Positions 1-6,000 are shown, counted from the stretch's first letter. The stretch is DNA of 6,072 bases from Planctomycetota bacterium (GCA_018828825.1 JAHJUV010000031.1:1-6072); one strand, 5' to 3'. Notes: a model not told the origin generated them from the letters alone. A program made the numbers and translations.

Positions 1-110
1 ATAGCAGTTTTTTCTCCAATACCTTTAACCCCTGGAATATTATCAGAAGGATCGCCACGCAAAGATTTAAAATCAATCATTTGCTCTGGTAATAAATTAT
101 ATCTTTGTTT
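1..110 (-). pseudogene. Fragment of PolA-type 5'-3' exonuclease (H3TH region)
   Basis: Read on the minus strand, these bases encode a peptide starting KQRYNLLPEQ and containing GDPSDNIPGVKGIGEKTA. This is the signature of the helix-3-turn-helix DNA-binding region in the 5'-3' exonuclease (flap endonuclease) domain found at the N-terminus of DNA polymerase I or as a stand-alone enzyme. In full-length proteins about 170 residues carrying most of the metal-binding acidic residues precede this point. Here the frame meets a TAG at 111-113 and nothing exonuclease-like is seen beyond it. The frame runs off the left window edge, so the remainder is unknown. The family match is clear from the motif. 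The fragment is either a truncated remnant or the product of an assembly junction near 105-113; as it stands it lacks the nuclease active site. Confidence 0.75.
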
Positions 111-118
111 CTATAGCA

Positions 119-397
119 ATGGATTCAAGTGTCATTATTTATATTTTAACGATTGGATTTTTTATATTTGTTTCTCACCTTTTCCGTTTTTTCGAGAAAT
201 ATTTTTCCATATATCGGTTTTCTCCCTCTTGGCTATACAGCCTTTCAGCTATATTAGTCGTCTATTTATTGATAAATATCGCTTTTAATAAGGTGTTAGA
301 ATCAACAAGGATTGCATTAGCGATATACTACACAACACTGTTGGCGCTAGCGCTCTCTTTTGTAGAATTAGTGGTTAAACAAAAAAAACGTACATGA
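119..397 (+). CDS. Small hypothetical membrane protein (3 predicted TM segments)
   Basis: This 92-residue protein matches no family I recognise. Hydrophobic stretches at about residues 5-22, 37-57 and 63-87 suggest three membrane helices. Basic or aromatic residues follow the first (RFFEKYF) and the C-terminus is KQKKRT, which by the positive-inside rule places the C-terminus in the cytoplasm. The next gene, for a GT-C-like protein, begins 4 nt after its stop, so the two are probably co-transcribed and translationally coupled. An accessory role in the same glycan assembly is plausible but only inferred. The start is uncertain. There is no Shine-Dalgarno sequence before the ATG, the frame stays open upstream to 71, and an apparent sequence junction lies near 110, so the true N-terminus may be missing. 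Confidence 0.5.
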   Translation: MDSSVIIYILTIGFFIFVSHLFRFFEKYFSIYRFSPSWLYSLSAILVVYLLINIAFNKVLESTRIALAIYYTTLLALALSFVELVVKQKKRT

Positions 398-401
398 TAC
401 T

Positions 402-1988
402 ATGAATTGGTATTTTTCATCAGGAGATTTAGATTTCTTTTGGAAAGAACAAATCCAGCATCTATCCTGGCTTCCAAATATTTATAGAACAGATGTCGGA
501 TTCGGATGGTCAGGCATCATAAGTCTATGGCTTGATTATCCGTTTCGCCTCGTTCTGAAATTACTGTCAACTATAGGGTTATCATGGTTTCTCATTGAAA
601 AGATTTTGTGGGTGTCGGTGTTTATCATTGCTGTATATTCTTCCTACCATTTAGCTAAGTATATATTGCAGTCACGATTAATTTCTTGGTTAGCAAGCTT
701 GATATATAGTACAAACACATATTTTCTGCTTCTGTTTAGCGGGGGACAACTCGGTGTTGCGTTTGCGTACGCATTCGCTCCGTTTGTTTTGTTGAAGTTT
801 ATTGAGAGCCGTAACAAAGAACAAAGAACTAAGAACAAAGAACTAATAACGAATGGTCTATGGTTAGCTGTTCTTATTATTTTTGATCTTCGGTTAGCAT
901 GCCTATTGCTCGGGGCGATTGTCTTGTATCAGATGTGTACAAAAACATTTTATTTTTTTAAGATTGGTGTTTCATTGTTTGTTGCAGCTCTTATTCATTC
1001 ATTTTGGATTCTTCCGACAATCCTAACCCATGCAAATCCGTCACAGGTTGGGGAGGATTTTACAAACCCTGGTATGCTTCGGTTTTTAAGTTTTGCGGAT
1101 TTTTCCCATACGATTTCACTTCTTCATCCGAATTGGCCGGAGAATCTTTTTGGAAAAATATATTTTCTTCAACCGGAATTTCTTGTTTTACCAATTCTTG
1201 CCTTCGGATCACTCCTATTTGTTTCTAGGAATCACGAACCAGGAACTAAGAACCATCATCTCATTTTGTTCTTTGCTCTCCTTGCCCTCATCGGCGCGTT
1301 TTTTGCAAAAGGAGTGAATTCTCCGGCGGGTAGTATTTTTCAATGGTGTTTTACGTATGTTCCGGGATTTGTCATGTTCCGTGACCCGACAAAGTTTTAT
1401 TTGTTCATTGCTATCGGATATTCGATACTTATTCCTTTCACCCTGTCAAAGATTGGTCATGTGTTTCAAAAAAGGAAGATTTATGTTTACGTTCTTTTTG
1501 GCATATTTTGGATCATTACCATCCGGTCAGTAAATTTTCATTTAACGCAACTTCCACAGGAATACGTTGTATTAAAAGATCAGTTAGTGCAGGACACCAT
1601 ACCTTCCCGAACACTGTGGATACCAAATAAAGAAAATTTTGCATATTATTCTGACATTCATCCAATAGTGACTTCAACCGCTGCGGCATCGATTGATTCA
1701 AGCATAAAATACATTATAGTGCCTGTCGACGTAAATAGAAGAATTTTCTTAAATGATTATAAATATGATTCCATAATTAGAAACAACATAATTGAAGAAC
1801 TATCGAACAAAGGATTATTACGGGATGAGCGGTTTCAAAATCTTGCTGTTTTTAAAAATCCGCAATTTCAGGAAATGAAAATTACGGTTCCTGACATAGT
1901 CGAAACGCAACAGTATTATGCAAATGTTGGCGTAGTCATCAGTGCGGTTGCACTTGTTGTAGTTCTTATTCTTACTCTATGGCTCTGA
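402..1988 (+). CDS. GT-C-like polytopic membrane glycosyltransferase (YfhO/AftD-type)
   Basis: This 528-residue protein is strongly hydrophobic, with about ten or more predicted helices between residues 44 and 375. A mostly soluble segment follows (about 381-505), then a final C-terminal helix (508-528). Near the N-terminus SGDLDFF (residues 7-13) resembles the acidic first-loop motif of GT-C enzymes, where an Asp is catalytic. FRDPTKF (326-332) resembles the FREP-KF motif of YfhO and arabinofuranosyltransferase-like proteins. Such enzymes use polyprenyl-phosphate sugars on the outer face of the membrane; donor and acceptor cannot be told here. The usual first helix before the acidic loop is absent: the protein starts almost directly at the loop. 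Two cytoplasmic loops (about 137-151 and 276-290) carry related heptanucleotide-repeat peptides. Its end overlaps the next gene by 10 nt, indicating an operon. GT-C assignment is likely; the exact family is uncertain. Confidence 0.82.
   Translation: MNWYFSSGDLDFFWKEQIQHLSWLPNIYRTDVGFGWSGIISLWLDYPFRLVLKLLSTIGLSWFLIEKILWVSVFIIAVYSSYHLAKYILQSRLISWLASLIYSTNTYFLLLFSGGQLGVAFAYAFAPFVLLKFIESRNKEQRTKNKELITNGLWLAVLIIFDLRLACLLLGAIVLYQMCTKTFYFFKIGVSLFVAALIHSFWILPTILTHANPSQVGEDFTNPGMLRFLSFADFSHTISLLHPNWPENLFGKIYFLQPEFLVLPILAFGSLLFVSRNHEPGTKNHHLILFFALLALIGAFFAKGVNSPAGSIFQWCFTYVPGFVMFRDPTKFYLFIAIGYSILIPFTLSKIGHVFQKRKIYVYVLFGIFWIITIRSVNFHLTQLPQEYVVLKDQLVQDTIPSRTLWIPNKENFAYYSDIHPIVTSTAAASIDSSIKYIIVPVDVNRRIFLNDYKYDSIIRNNIIEELSNKGLLRDERFQNLAVFKNPQFQEMKITVPDIVETQQYYANVGVVISAVALVVVLILTLWL
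813..850 (+). repeat. Heptanucleotide tandem repeat, copy 1 (inside GT-C gene)
   Basis: The bases divide into consecutive 7-mers: AACAAAG, AACAAAG, AACTAAG, AACAAAG, AACTAAT and a partial AAC, with consensus AAC(A/T)AAG. Because 7 is not a multiple of 3, three units (21 nt) encode a seven-residue period, NKEQRTK followed by NKELIT. The element lies in frame in a charged loop between two hydrophobic segments, predicted cytoplasmic. It resembles the short tandemly repeated heptanucleotide (STRR) elements known from cyanobacteria in form; a link to them is not shown. Confidence 0.85.
1230..1257 (+). repeat. Heptanucleotide repeat, diverged copy 2 (same gene)
   Basis: Four 7-mers are visible: AATCACG, AACCAGG, AACTAAG and AACCATC, fitting AACNARG loosely. 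The encoded peptide SRNHEPGTKNHHLI aligns without gaps to SRNKEQRTKNKELI of copy 1, in the same codon register, with 9 of 14 residues identical. It lies in another loop between hydrophobic segments. The shared SRN start and LI end suggest a common insert family rather than chance. Confidence 0.6.
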
Positions 1989-3451
1989 TACTTATTATTT
2001 TTGTTCTTCTTTCGTGGTATGTCGGGTATCTCACGCTCGTACGGGTTGTTCCAAAATTTCCAACACTTTTATCATTGGCAGGTGCGTTCCTTGTCGGCTC
2101 TGCAATTGCAGTTCCAATTACCTACATCTTGTCTTGCCTGTTCGTATCAACTGGTCTTCCGATTTTATGGGGAACGATAGGAACAACTACGCTATTAGTT
2201 ATTGTGAGTATTCGGTATAGACGACGCATTGTGCCGACGTGCACGTTTTCAGATATAAGTTTTTTGCTATGTGCGTTCGGTATCAGTTACTGGCTCATGT
2301 TTAAAACGTTTCACGGTACTGCCTCGGGATTGTTGTTTGTTGGAAGCAATAACGTATTCGATTTCGGACACACGCTTGGTCTTATTCGTTCGTTTTCCTG
2401 GGGAGCTAATATTCCTTTCATGTCGCCTTTTCAATCAGGTTTACCATTTTTCTATCATTTCTTCTTTAATTTTTACGTTGGTATCTGGGAATATTTTGGC
2501 ATTCCTCTTGTGTTAGCGGTGAACATTCCCAGTATTTTTTCATTTTCAGCCCTTTTGGTCGTTGTGTACAGCATACCGAAACTATTTGGAAAAGGATCAT
2601 GTGTCGGTTGGATAGCTGCGTTTTTAACGCTGACTCATCCGACCATAACGTTTTGGAAATATTTCGCAGAAAAAGGGATATCCCTTGGGACATTGAAGGG
2701 ATTATGGCAAATTCCTACCTATCCGTTTGCCGGTCCGTTTGACGGTTCAACCATCAGTATTTTTATGACGCTCAACAACTATGTAAATCAACGGCATTTG
2801 GCACTTGGAATTGCGCTCGGATTGCTGCTATATGCAATGGTTTGGTATACCATACAGAATGCAAAAAAAACAATCACGTTGAACACACTCCTTGTTCTTG
2901 GGGCGTTAGTTGGAGCGATGTTTTACTGGAATATGGTGCTTTGCGCAGTCATTGCCCTGTCCATTTTTTTCCTGTTTATCGTATATAAACAAGTGAAAGC
3001 AGGAATGTTATTTTTCCTGTCAGTCGGTATTGTCTGTGCTTTTTCCCTTATCCCATATGGAGCGACAATGATATCTTCTTTACGGTTCGTTCATTATATG
3101 GTATCCAGTGCGATGTCTTCCGGTCAGGCGACATGGTCTGTCTTGCAGTATCTCTGGGAGAATCTCACACTGCTGCCAATTATTGCAGGTATCGGATATA
3201 TAACGCTTGGAAAAGAAAAACGCGCGTTTCTCCCGATGGTTGTGTTATTTGCTTTCGTTTGTGTTTTTTCCGGATACCATCAGAGAGGGTTTGATCAAAA
3301 GTTTCTATCCCTTTTTATTATTCCGATAAATATACTGACTGCAGTTGGTCTTGTATGGATATGGAATAGAAAATTATTGATGGTAAAGGTTCTATCATGT
3401 GTTCTTTTTTTATACTCACCATATCAGGAGTCGTTGACTTGTTGGTTGTAA
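1979..3451 (+). CDS. GT-C-like membrane glycosyltransferase, N-terminal part (frameshifted)
   Basis: This 490-codon frame encodes a polytopic membrane protein and is the front part of a longer gene. About eleven or more hydrophobic segments are visible. DFGHT (residues 128-132) in the first large loop has the D-x-x-H look of a GT-C catalytic loop, followed by RSFSWG, PFFYHF (156-161), NQRHL (270-274) and HQRGFDQKF (434-442), which recall conserved loops of large uncharacterised bacterial GT-C proteins. It starts within the last codons of the preceding gene (10-nt overlap), so translation is probably coupled; there is no Shine-Dalgarno sequence. From the T run at 3405-3411 the frame reads a short unlikely tail (residues 479-490) to a stop. 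The natural continuation lies in the -1 frame and ends at 3819, giving about 613 residues in all. The donor sugar is unknown. Confidence 0.82.
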   Translation: MALILIIFVLLSWYVGYLTLVRVVPKFPTLLSLAGAFLVGSAIAVPITYILSCLFVSTGLPILWGTIGTTTLLVIVSIRYRRRIVPTCTFSDISFLLCAFGISYWLMFKTFHGTASGLLFVGSNNVFDFGHTLGLIRSFSWGANIPFMSPFQSGLPFFYHFFFNFYVGIWEYFGIPLVLAVNIPSIFSFSALLVVVYSIPKLFGKGSCVGWIAAFLTLTHPTITFWKYFAEKGISLGTLKGLWQIPTYPFAGPFDGSTISIFMTLNNYVNQRHLALGIALGLLLYAMVWYTIQNAKKTITLNTLLVLGALVGAMFYWNMVLCAVIALSIFFLFIVYKQVKAGMLFFLSVGIVCAFSLIPYGATMISSLRFVHYMVSSAMSSGQATWSVLQYLWENLTLLPIIAGIGYITLGKEKRAFLPMVVLFAFVCVFSGYHQRGFDQKFLSLFIIPINILTAVGLVWIWNRKLLMVKVLSCVLFLYSPYQESLTCWL

Positions 3452-3819
3452 AAAATGAATTTGCATATCCGGTGATTAGTTCTGAAAACATCTCTGTCAT
3501 TTCATGGATTCAACATAACACGCCAAAAAACGCAGTATTTGTATCGTATTCCGATATGATTGACCCCGTAGTTATAGCGGGAAGAAAGAATTATTTTGGT
3601 TTTTTTGGAAATGTTGGTTGGGAGAAACGGAGCATACAGGATGTTCAGAGGTTATATAGCGGTGATATAAAAGCAATTGAAGCAGCAAGTATCTCCTATA
3701 TACTTATGCCTAAATGGAATAAAAGTGATTTTCCGTATGCTGTTGATCAGGTAAAATTACGACAACTTTATCAAGTCGCTTACGAAGATGAACGATTTTT
3801 AATAGTTCAGGTGAAATAA
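3397..3819 (+). CDS. C-terminal part of the frameshifted GT-C-like gene
   Basis: Although this frame opens with an ATG at 3397, it is best read as the tail of the upstream gene, entered by a -1 shift at the T run 3405-3411. The joined sequence runs smoothly as a final membrane helix (VLFFILTISGVVDLLVV) followed by an extracytoplasmic soluble domain of about 115 residues. That domain contains SISYILMP and, near the end, YEDERFLIVQVK. These echo SIKYIIVP and RDERFQNLAVFK in the preceding GT-C-like protein, so both proteins seem to end in the same kind of soluble module. No independent promoter or ribosome site is apparent for a separate product. If ATG 3397 were used, a stand-alone membrane-anchored 140-residue protein would result; I consider this less likely. 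Confidence 0.75.
   Translation: MCSFFILTISGVVDLLVVKNEFAYPVISSENISVISWIQHNTPKNAVFVSYSDMIDPVVIAGRKNYFGFFGNVGWEKRSIQDVQRLYSGDIKAIEAASISYILMPKWNKSDFPYAVDQVKLRQLYQVAYEDERFLIVQVK
3406..3412 (+). other. In-phase slippery heptamer T TTT TTA (-1 frameshift site)
   Basis: In the upstream frame the codons are CTT TTT TTA, so the heptamer has the X XXY YYZ phase needed for simultaneous -1 tRNA slippage; it has the same sequence and phase as the HIV-1 gag-pol slippery site. A -1 shift here enters the frame that continues to 3819. The same join would come from one missing T in an original T8 run, so a sequencing or assembly error, a true mutation, transcriptional slippage and programmed frameshifting all remain possible. 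No strong stimulatory hairpin is obvious just downstream. Confidence 0.6.
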
Positions 3820-3832
3820 AAACGATTTGAAT

Positions 3833-4006
3833 TTATCCGTATCGCATTCTTTCCTGCAATTTCATGAGTTGATCTTTTTTGGAAAGATGAGGATATAAGA
3901 GTTGGATGTTGCGTAACGAAAGTTCCCTGACAAAACTAGATAATTTAAAAGCCTGTTCCAATCGTTTTTCTCCGCCTAATTTTTTTAATACCTGTGTTTG
4001 ATTCAT
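3833..4006 (-). CDS. Small hypothetical helical protein, 57 residues
   Basis: The minus strand encodes a 57-residue, mostly helical and basic protein starting MNQTQVLKKLGGEKRL and ending MRYG. Its layout (Leu/Phe-Val-Arg-Glu-Leu helix, Tyr-Pro-His turn, Ser-Lys-Lys-Asp helix, terminal Tyr-Gly) recalls small uncharacterised proteins with the pattern vReL...IR..hP..seeE...L...lyG, but I cannot name a domain. Support for the gene: an extended -10 promoter (TGCTATAAT) sits 10 nt before the ATG, codon use looks normal, and the frame fills the whole gap between the neighbouring genes. It converges on the GT-C-like gene with only 13 nt between stop codons and diverges from the decarboxylase gene. 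No partner gene such as a nucleotidyltransferase is adjacent on its strand. Confidence 0.72.
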   Translation of the reverse strand: MNQTQVLKKLGGEKRLEQAFKLSSFVRELSLRNIQLLYPHLSKKDQLMKLQERMRYG

Positions 4007-4016
4007 AGTGTCTACT

Positions 4017-4025
4017 ATTATAGCA
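4017..4025 (-). promoter_or_regulatory. Extended -10 promoter for the 57-residue gene
   Basis: On the minus strand the bases read TGCTATAAT, a perfect extended -10 element. A weak -35-like TTGTAG lies 16 nt further upstream (4044-4039). Transcription would start around 4010-4009, leaving only about 3-4 nt before the ATG at 4006. It overlaps the region used by the opposite promoter. Confidence 0.6.
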
Positions 4026-4037
4026 TTCTTATGCTAT
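4020..4037. repeat. Inverted repeat between divergent -10 elements
   Basis: The bases read ATAGCAT TCTT ATGCTAT, a perfect 7-nt inverted repeat with a 4-nt centre. It includes the TG parts of both extended -10 elements, so the palindrome partly follows from two facing TGCTAYAAT boxes. It could also be an operator for a dimeric regulator; no regulator gene is present here. Confidence 0.55.
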
Positions 4038-4045
4038 GCTACAAT
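4037..4045 (+). promoter_or_regulatory. Extended -10 promoter for the decarboxylase gene
   Basis: The bases read TGCTACAAT, an extended -10 with one mismatch to TATAAT. Seven nucleotides separate it from the ATG at 4053, so the predicted transcript starts at or within a base of the start codon and would be leaderless. No good -35 is seen; the position a -35 would take is occupied by the opposite -10. Confidence 0.55.
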
Positions 4046-4052
4046 TACATAT

Positions 4053-5000
4053 ATGGATACGGCAAAACAAGTATCTGTGGTGACTGGTGGAGCCGGGTTT
4101 ATTGGATCCAATCTCTGTGAAGCACTTCTTACAAAAGGACACGCTGTCTATTGTATCGATAACCTTCTTACCGGATCAGAAAAAAATATTGAACAATTAA
4201 AATCAAATCCTAGTTTTACCTTTATGCGTTGGGACGTAACGAATGAGTTTCCCGTACTTCCGAAAATTGATTACATCTTTCATTTAGCTTCTCCCGCGTC
4301 AGTTGCCGATTATCAAAAGTATGATGAGGAGACGGCACTCGTTAATTCTATGGGAACCAGAAATTTACTGAAATTTGCAAAGGCTTATCAAGCCAGGTTT
4401 TTGTTTACCTCAACCAGCGAAATTTATGGTGATCCCAAAGAGCATCCGCAAAAAGAAACGTATTGGGGTAATGTAAATCCAAACGGTGTTCGGTCGTGTT
4501 ATGACGAATCTAAACGCTTTGGAGAAATGATGGTTATGTTATATAGCCGGAAACACAGGCTTGACGCAAGGATTGTACGGATTTTCAATACATACGGCCC
4601 TAAAATGCGAAAGGACGACGGGCGCGTCATCTCCAATTTCATAAACCAGGCTATTGCCGGTCATCCGATAACGGTATACGGCGACGGCACTCAAACGCGG
4701 TCGTTTTGTTATGTTGCCGACATGGTGGAGGGGATACTCAAGGCGATGTTTACCGATGCGGCCAAAGGAGAGGTCATCAATCTGGGCAATCCGGAGGAGT
4801 ATACGATGATAGATTTAGCAACAAAGATACAGTCTATGACAGCATCTTCCTCAGAGATAGTGCATACGGATTTGCCGGAGGATGATCCGGTCCGCCGCCG
4901 CCCGGACATTACAAAAGCCAGGAAACTTTTGGAGTGGGAGCCTAAAATGAGTCTTGATACCGGACTTGCTCAGACAATAGCGTATTACAAATCGTCGTAA
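4053..5000 (+). CDS. uxs: UDP-glucuronate decarboxylase (UDP-xylose synthase)
   Basis: This 315-residue cytoplasmic enzyme of the extended short-chain dehydrogenase family converts UDP-glucuronate to UDP-xylose and CO2 through bound NAD+. The Rossmann motif TGGAGFIGS is at residues 11-19, an NAD-contacting Asp at 36, HLASPAS at 77-83, the catalytic TSE at 121-123 within STSEIYGDP, and Tyr-x-x-x-Lys at 150-154 (YDESK). The RIFNTYGPKM block (176-185), YGDGTQTRSFCYV (209-221) and the late DPVRRRPDI block are typical of UXS and separate it from dTDP-glucose dehydratases. Length is normal for a soluble bacterial UXS. I choose ATG 4053 over the in-frame GTG 4008: the Rossmann motif then starts at residue 11 as usual, and the longer version would translate the promoter. 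The product would feed xylose (or a derivative) into the glycan pathway. UDP-glucose dehydrogenase, which makes the substrate, is not in the window. Confidence 0.95.
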   Translation: MDTAKQVSVVTGGAGFIGSNLCEALLTKGHAVYCIDNLLTGSEKNIEQLKSNPSFTFMRWDVTNEFPVLPKIDYIFHLASPASVADYQKYDEETALVNSMGTRNLLKFAKAYQARFLFTSTSEIYGDPKEHPQKETYWGNVNPNGVRSCYDESKRFGEMMVMLYSRKHRLDARIVRIFNTYGPKMRKDDGRVISNFINQAIAGHPITVYGDGTQTRSFCYVADMVEGILKAMFTDAAKGEVINLGNPEEYTMIDLATKIQSMTASSSEIVHTDLPEDDPVRRRPDITKARKLLEWEPKMSLDTGLAQTIAYYKSS

Positions 5001-5017
5001 TATTTCTCTTCTTATAT

Positions 5018-5842
5018 ATGGTAATTGGGCAAAATTATTGGAGACATTCAGATTTACTTCTCGAGCAGCTTAAACAGATGTCCAGCTACAGCAAAAAGAT
5101 GAAGTACCCCCGCTGGTCACGTCCTTTTGTTGCGCTCTATATTCGTTTTTTTGGCATACCAGAGGTAGGCATACAGTTGCGAGCTTATTATTTTTTCAAA
5201 TTTTTAAGTAGTTTGCCAAAAAGTTTTACTCCCAAGCGGTTGATGGATGCAGGATGCGGGATAGGTTTGTATTACCAGGGGATTCGCAATATGTATCCGA
5301 ATATAGGCATAGAGGGAATAGATCTGAATAATGCAAAAATTTCTTTTTGTAAAAAATTTTGGCCGGGCGATTCATGCCAATTTTTCCATAAAAATTTTAG
5401 TACGTATTCATCGCCAAAAAAATACGATCTCGTGTTATCTATAGATGTTTTGGAGCATGTGAAGAATTATCAGAAATATCTTGATAATGCCGGGAAACTG
5501 TGTTCCAAAAAGGGGTATTTGTACATAAATACACATCTTATTCCAAAGCATTGGTATTTGGATAGTTCTGCCAATTGGAAGCACAAAGAACATGCGCGGG
5601 AAGGATTTATATTTAAGGACTTAATCAGAGCCGTGGAGAAAGCCGGATTTACTATTGTAAGATCAAAAAAATCATTCGGTTTTTTTGGAAGTTTATCGTT
5701 TGAAGTATACCTGTTATTTTTAGAAAAAAATATTATTATTTCGGCATTGTTTTTCCCCATACTTCACCTAATTAGTAATCTGGATTATTTTTTTATTAAT
5801 CCCAGGGGTCATACTGTATCGATATTAGCGATAAAAAAGTAA
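5018..5842 (+). CDS. Class I SAM-dependent methyltransferase
   Basis: This 274-residue protein has the Methyltransf_11/23-like Rossmann core. Motif I is RLMDAGCGIG (residues 74-83), the acidic residue after strand 2 is D102 (GIDLN), and YDLVLSIDVLEHV (136-148) is the post-motif region with the common VLEHV ending. An N-terminal helical part with YPRWSRPFVALYIRFFGIPE (30-49) precedes the core. Near the C-terminus a hydrophobic stretch (about 239-260) may contact the membrane, fitting a lipid-linked glycan or lipid substrate; this is inference. It starts 17 nt after the decarboxylase stop on the same strand, suggesting an operon. No Shine-Dalgarno sequence precedes ATG 5018; an internal ATG at 5078 (residue 21) is an alternative start. 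The methyl acceptor (sugar hydroxyl, carboxyl or lipid) cannot be determined. Confidence 0.88.
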   Translation: MVIGQNYWRHSDLLLEQLKQMSSYSKKMKYPRWSRPFVALYIRFFGIPEVGIQLRAYYFFKFLSSLPKSFTPKRLMDAGCGIGLYYQGIRNMYPNIGIEGIDLNNAKISFCKKFWPGDSCQFFHKNFSTYSSPKKYDLVLSIDVLEHVKNYQKYLDNAGKLCSKKGYLYINTHLIPKHWYLDSSANWKHKEHAREGFIFKDLIRAVEKAGFTIVRSKKSFGFFGSLSFEVYLLFLEKNIIISALFFPILHLISNLDYFFINPRGHTVSILAIKK

Positions 5843-5852
5843 TAGTATCTAT

Positions 5853-6000
5853 ATGAAAACCATGCCGGGAAATTACGAATATAACCTACTACAGAACGGT
5901 AATCCTATTCAACGTCAGTGGCACAAAAGCAGACTCCTTCTTTTAGAAAAATTACACATCATTACTTCTAAAGACATAGTGTTAGATGCAGGCTGTGGAT
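5853..6000 (+). CDS. Second SAM-dependent methyltransferase, truncated after motif I
   Basis: From ATG 5853 the frame encodes MKTMPGNYEYNLL, then a helix ending LLLLEKLHII, then IVLDAGCG at about residues 42-49, the start of a class I methyltransferase SAM-binding motif. The start lies 10 nt after the preceding methyltransferase stop on the same strand, so the two are probably co-transcribed. Just after GCG the expected glycine-rich continuation and following strand are missing: the same frame continues as LNRLKKGSEFADSATC, which does not look like a methyltransferase, while another frame shows a convincing unrelated protein. The true gene is therefore cut at about 5998-6001, probably by a sequence junction. 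The frame does remain formally open to the window end. Confidence 0.72.

Noticed and set aside
644..838. Minus-strand open frame inside the first GT-C-like gene
   Set aside because: It lies wholly opposite a well-supported membrane-protein gene, and its peptide has no recognisable motif or promoter.
813..850. Repeat array as a CRISPR or phase-variation tract
   Set aside because: Units of 7 nt without spacers exclude CRISPR. Loss or gain of one unit would shift the frame, but the diverged units argue against active slippage.
2014..2693. Plus and minus open frames within the second GT-C-like gene
   Set aside because: They are short, overlap conserved GT-C-like motifs in the main frame and show no coherent protein features.
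3819..3833. Bidirectional terminator between the convergent genes
   Set aside because: Only 13 nt separate the stop codons and no stem-loop with a U tract is present.
3869..3890. ATCTTT-TTTGG-AAAGAT inverted repeat as a terminator
   Set aside because: It is short, AT-rich, lies within the 57-residue minus-strand gene and is not followed by a T run in a useful position.
4008..4052. GTG start at 4008 extending the decarboxylase by 15 residues
   Set aside because: The extension covers the divergent promoter boxes and inverted repeat, and the Rossmann motif already sits at the usual distance from ATG 4053.
4709..4909. Minus-strand open frame opposite the decarboxylase gene
   Set aside because: It is the antisense of a strongly conserved UXS C-terminal region and is not credible as a gene.
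5470..5760. 96-codon minus-strand open frame opposite the first methyltransferase
   Set aside because: The plus-strand frame carries clear SAM-binding motifs and the antisense peptide is motif-free.
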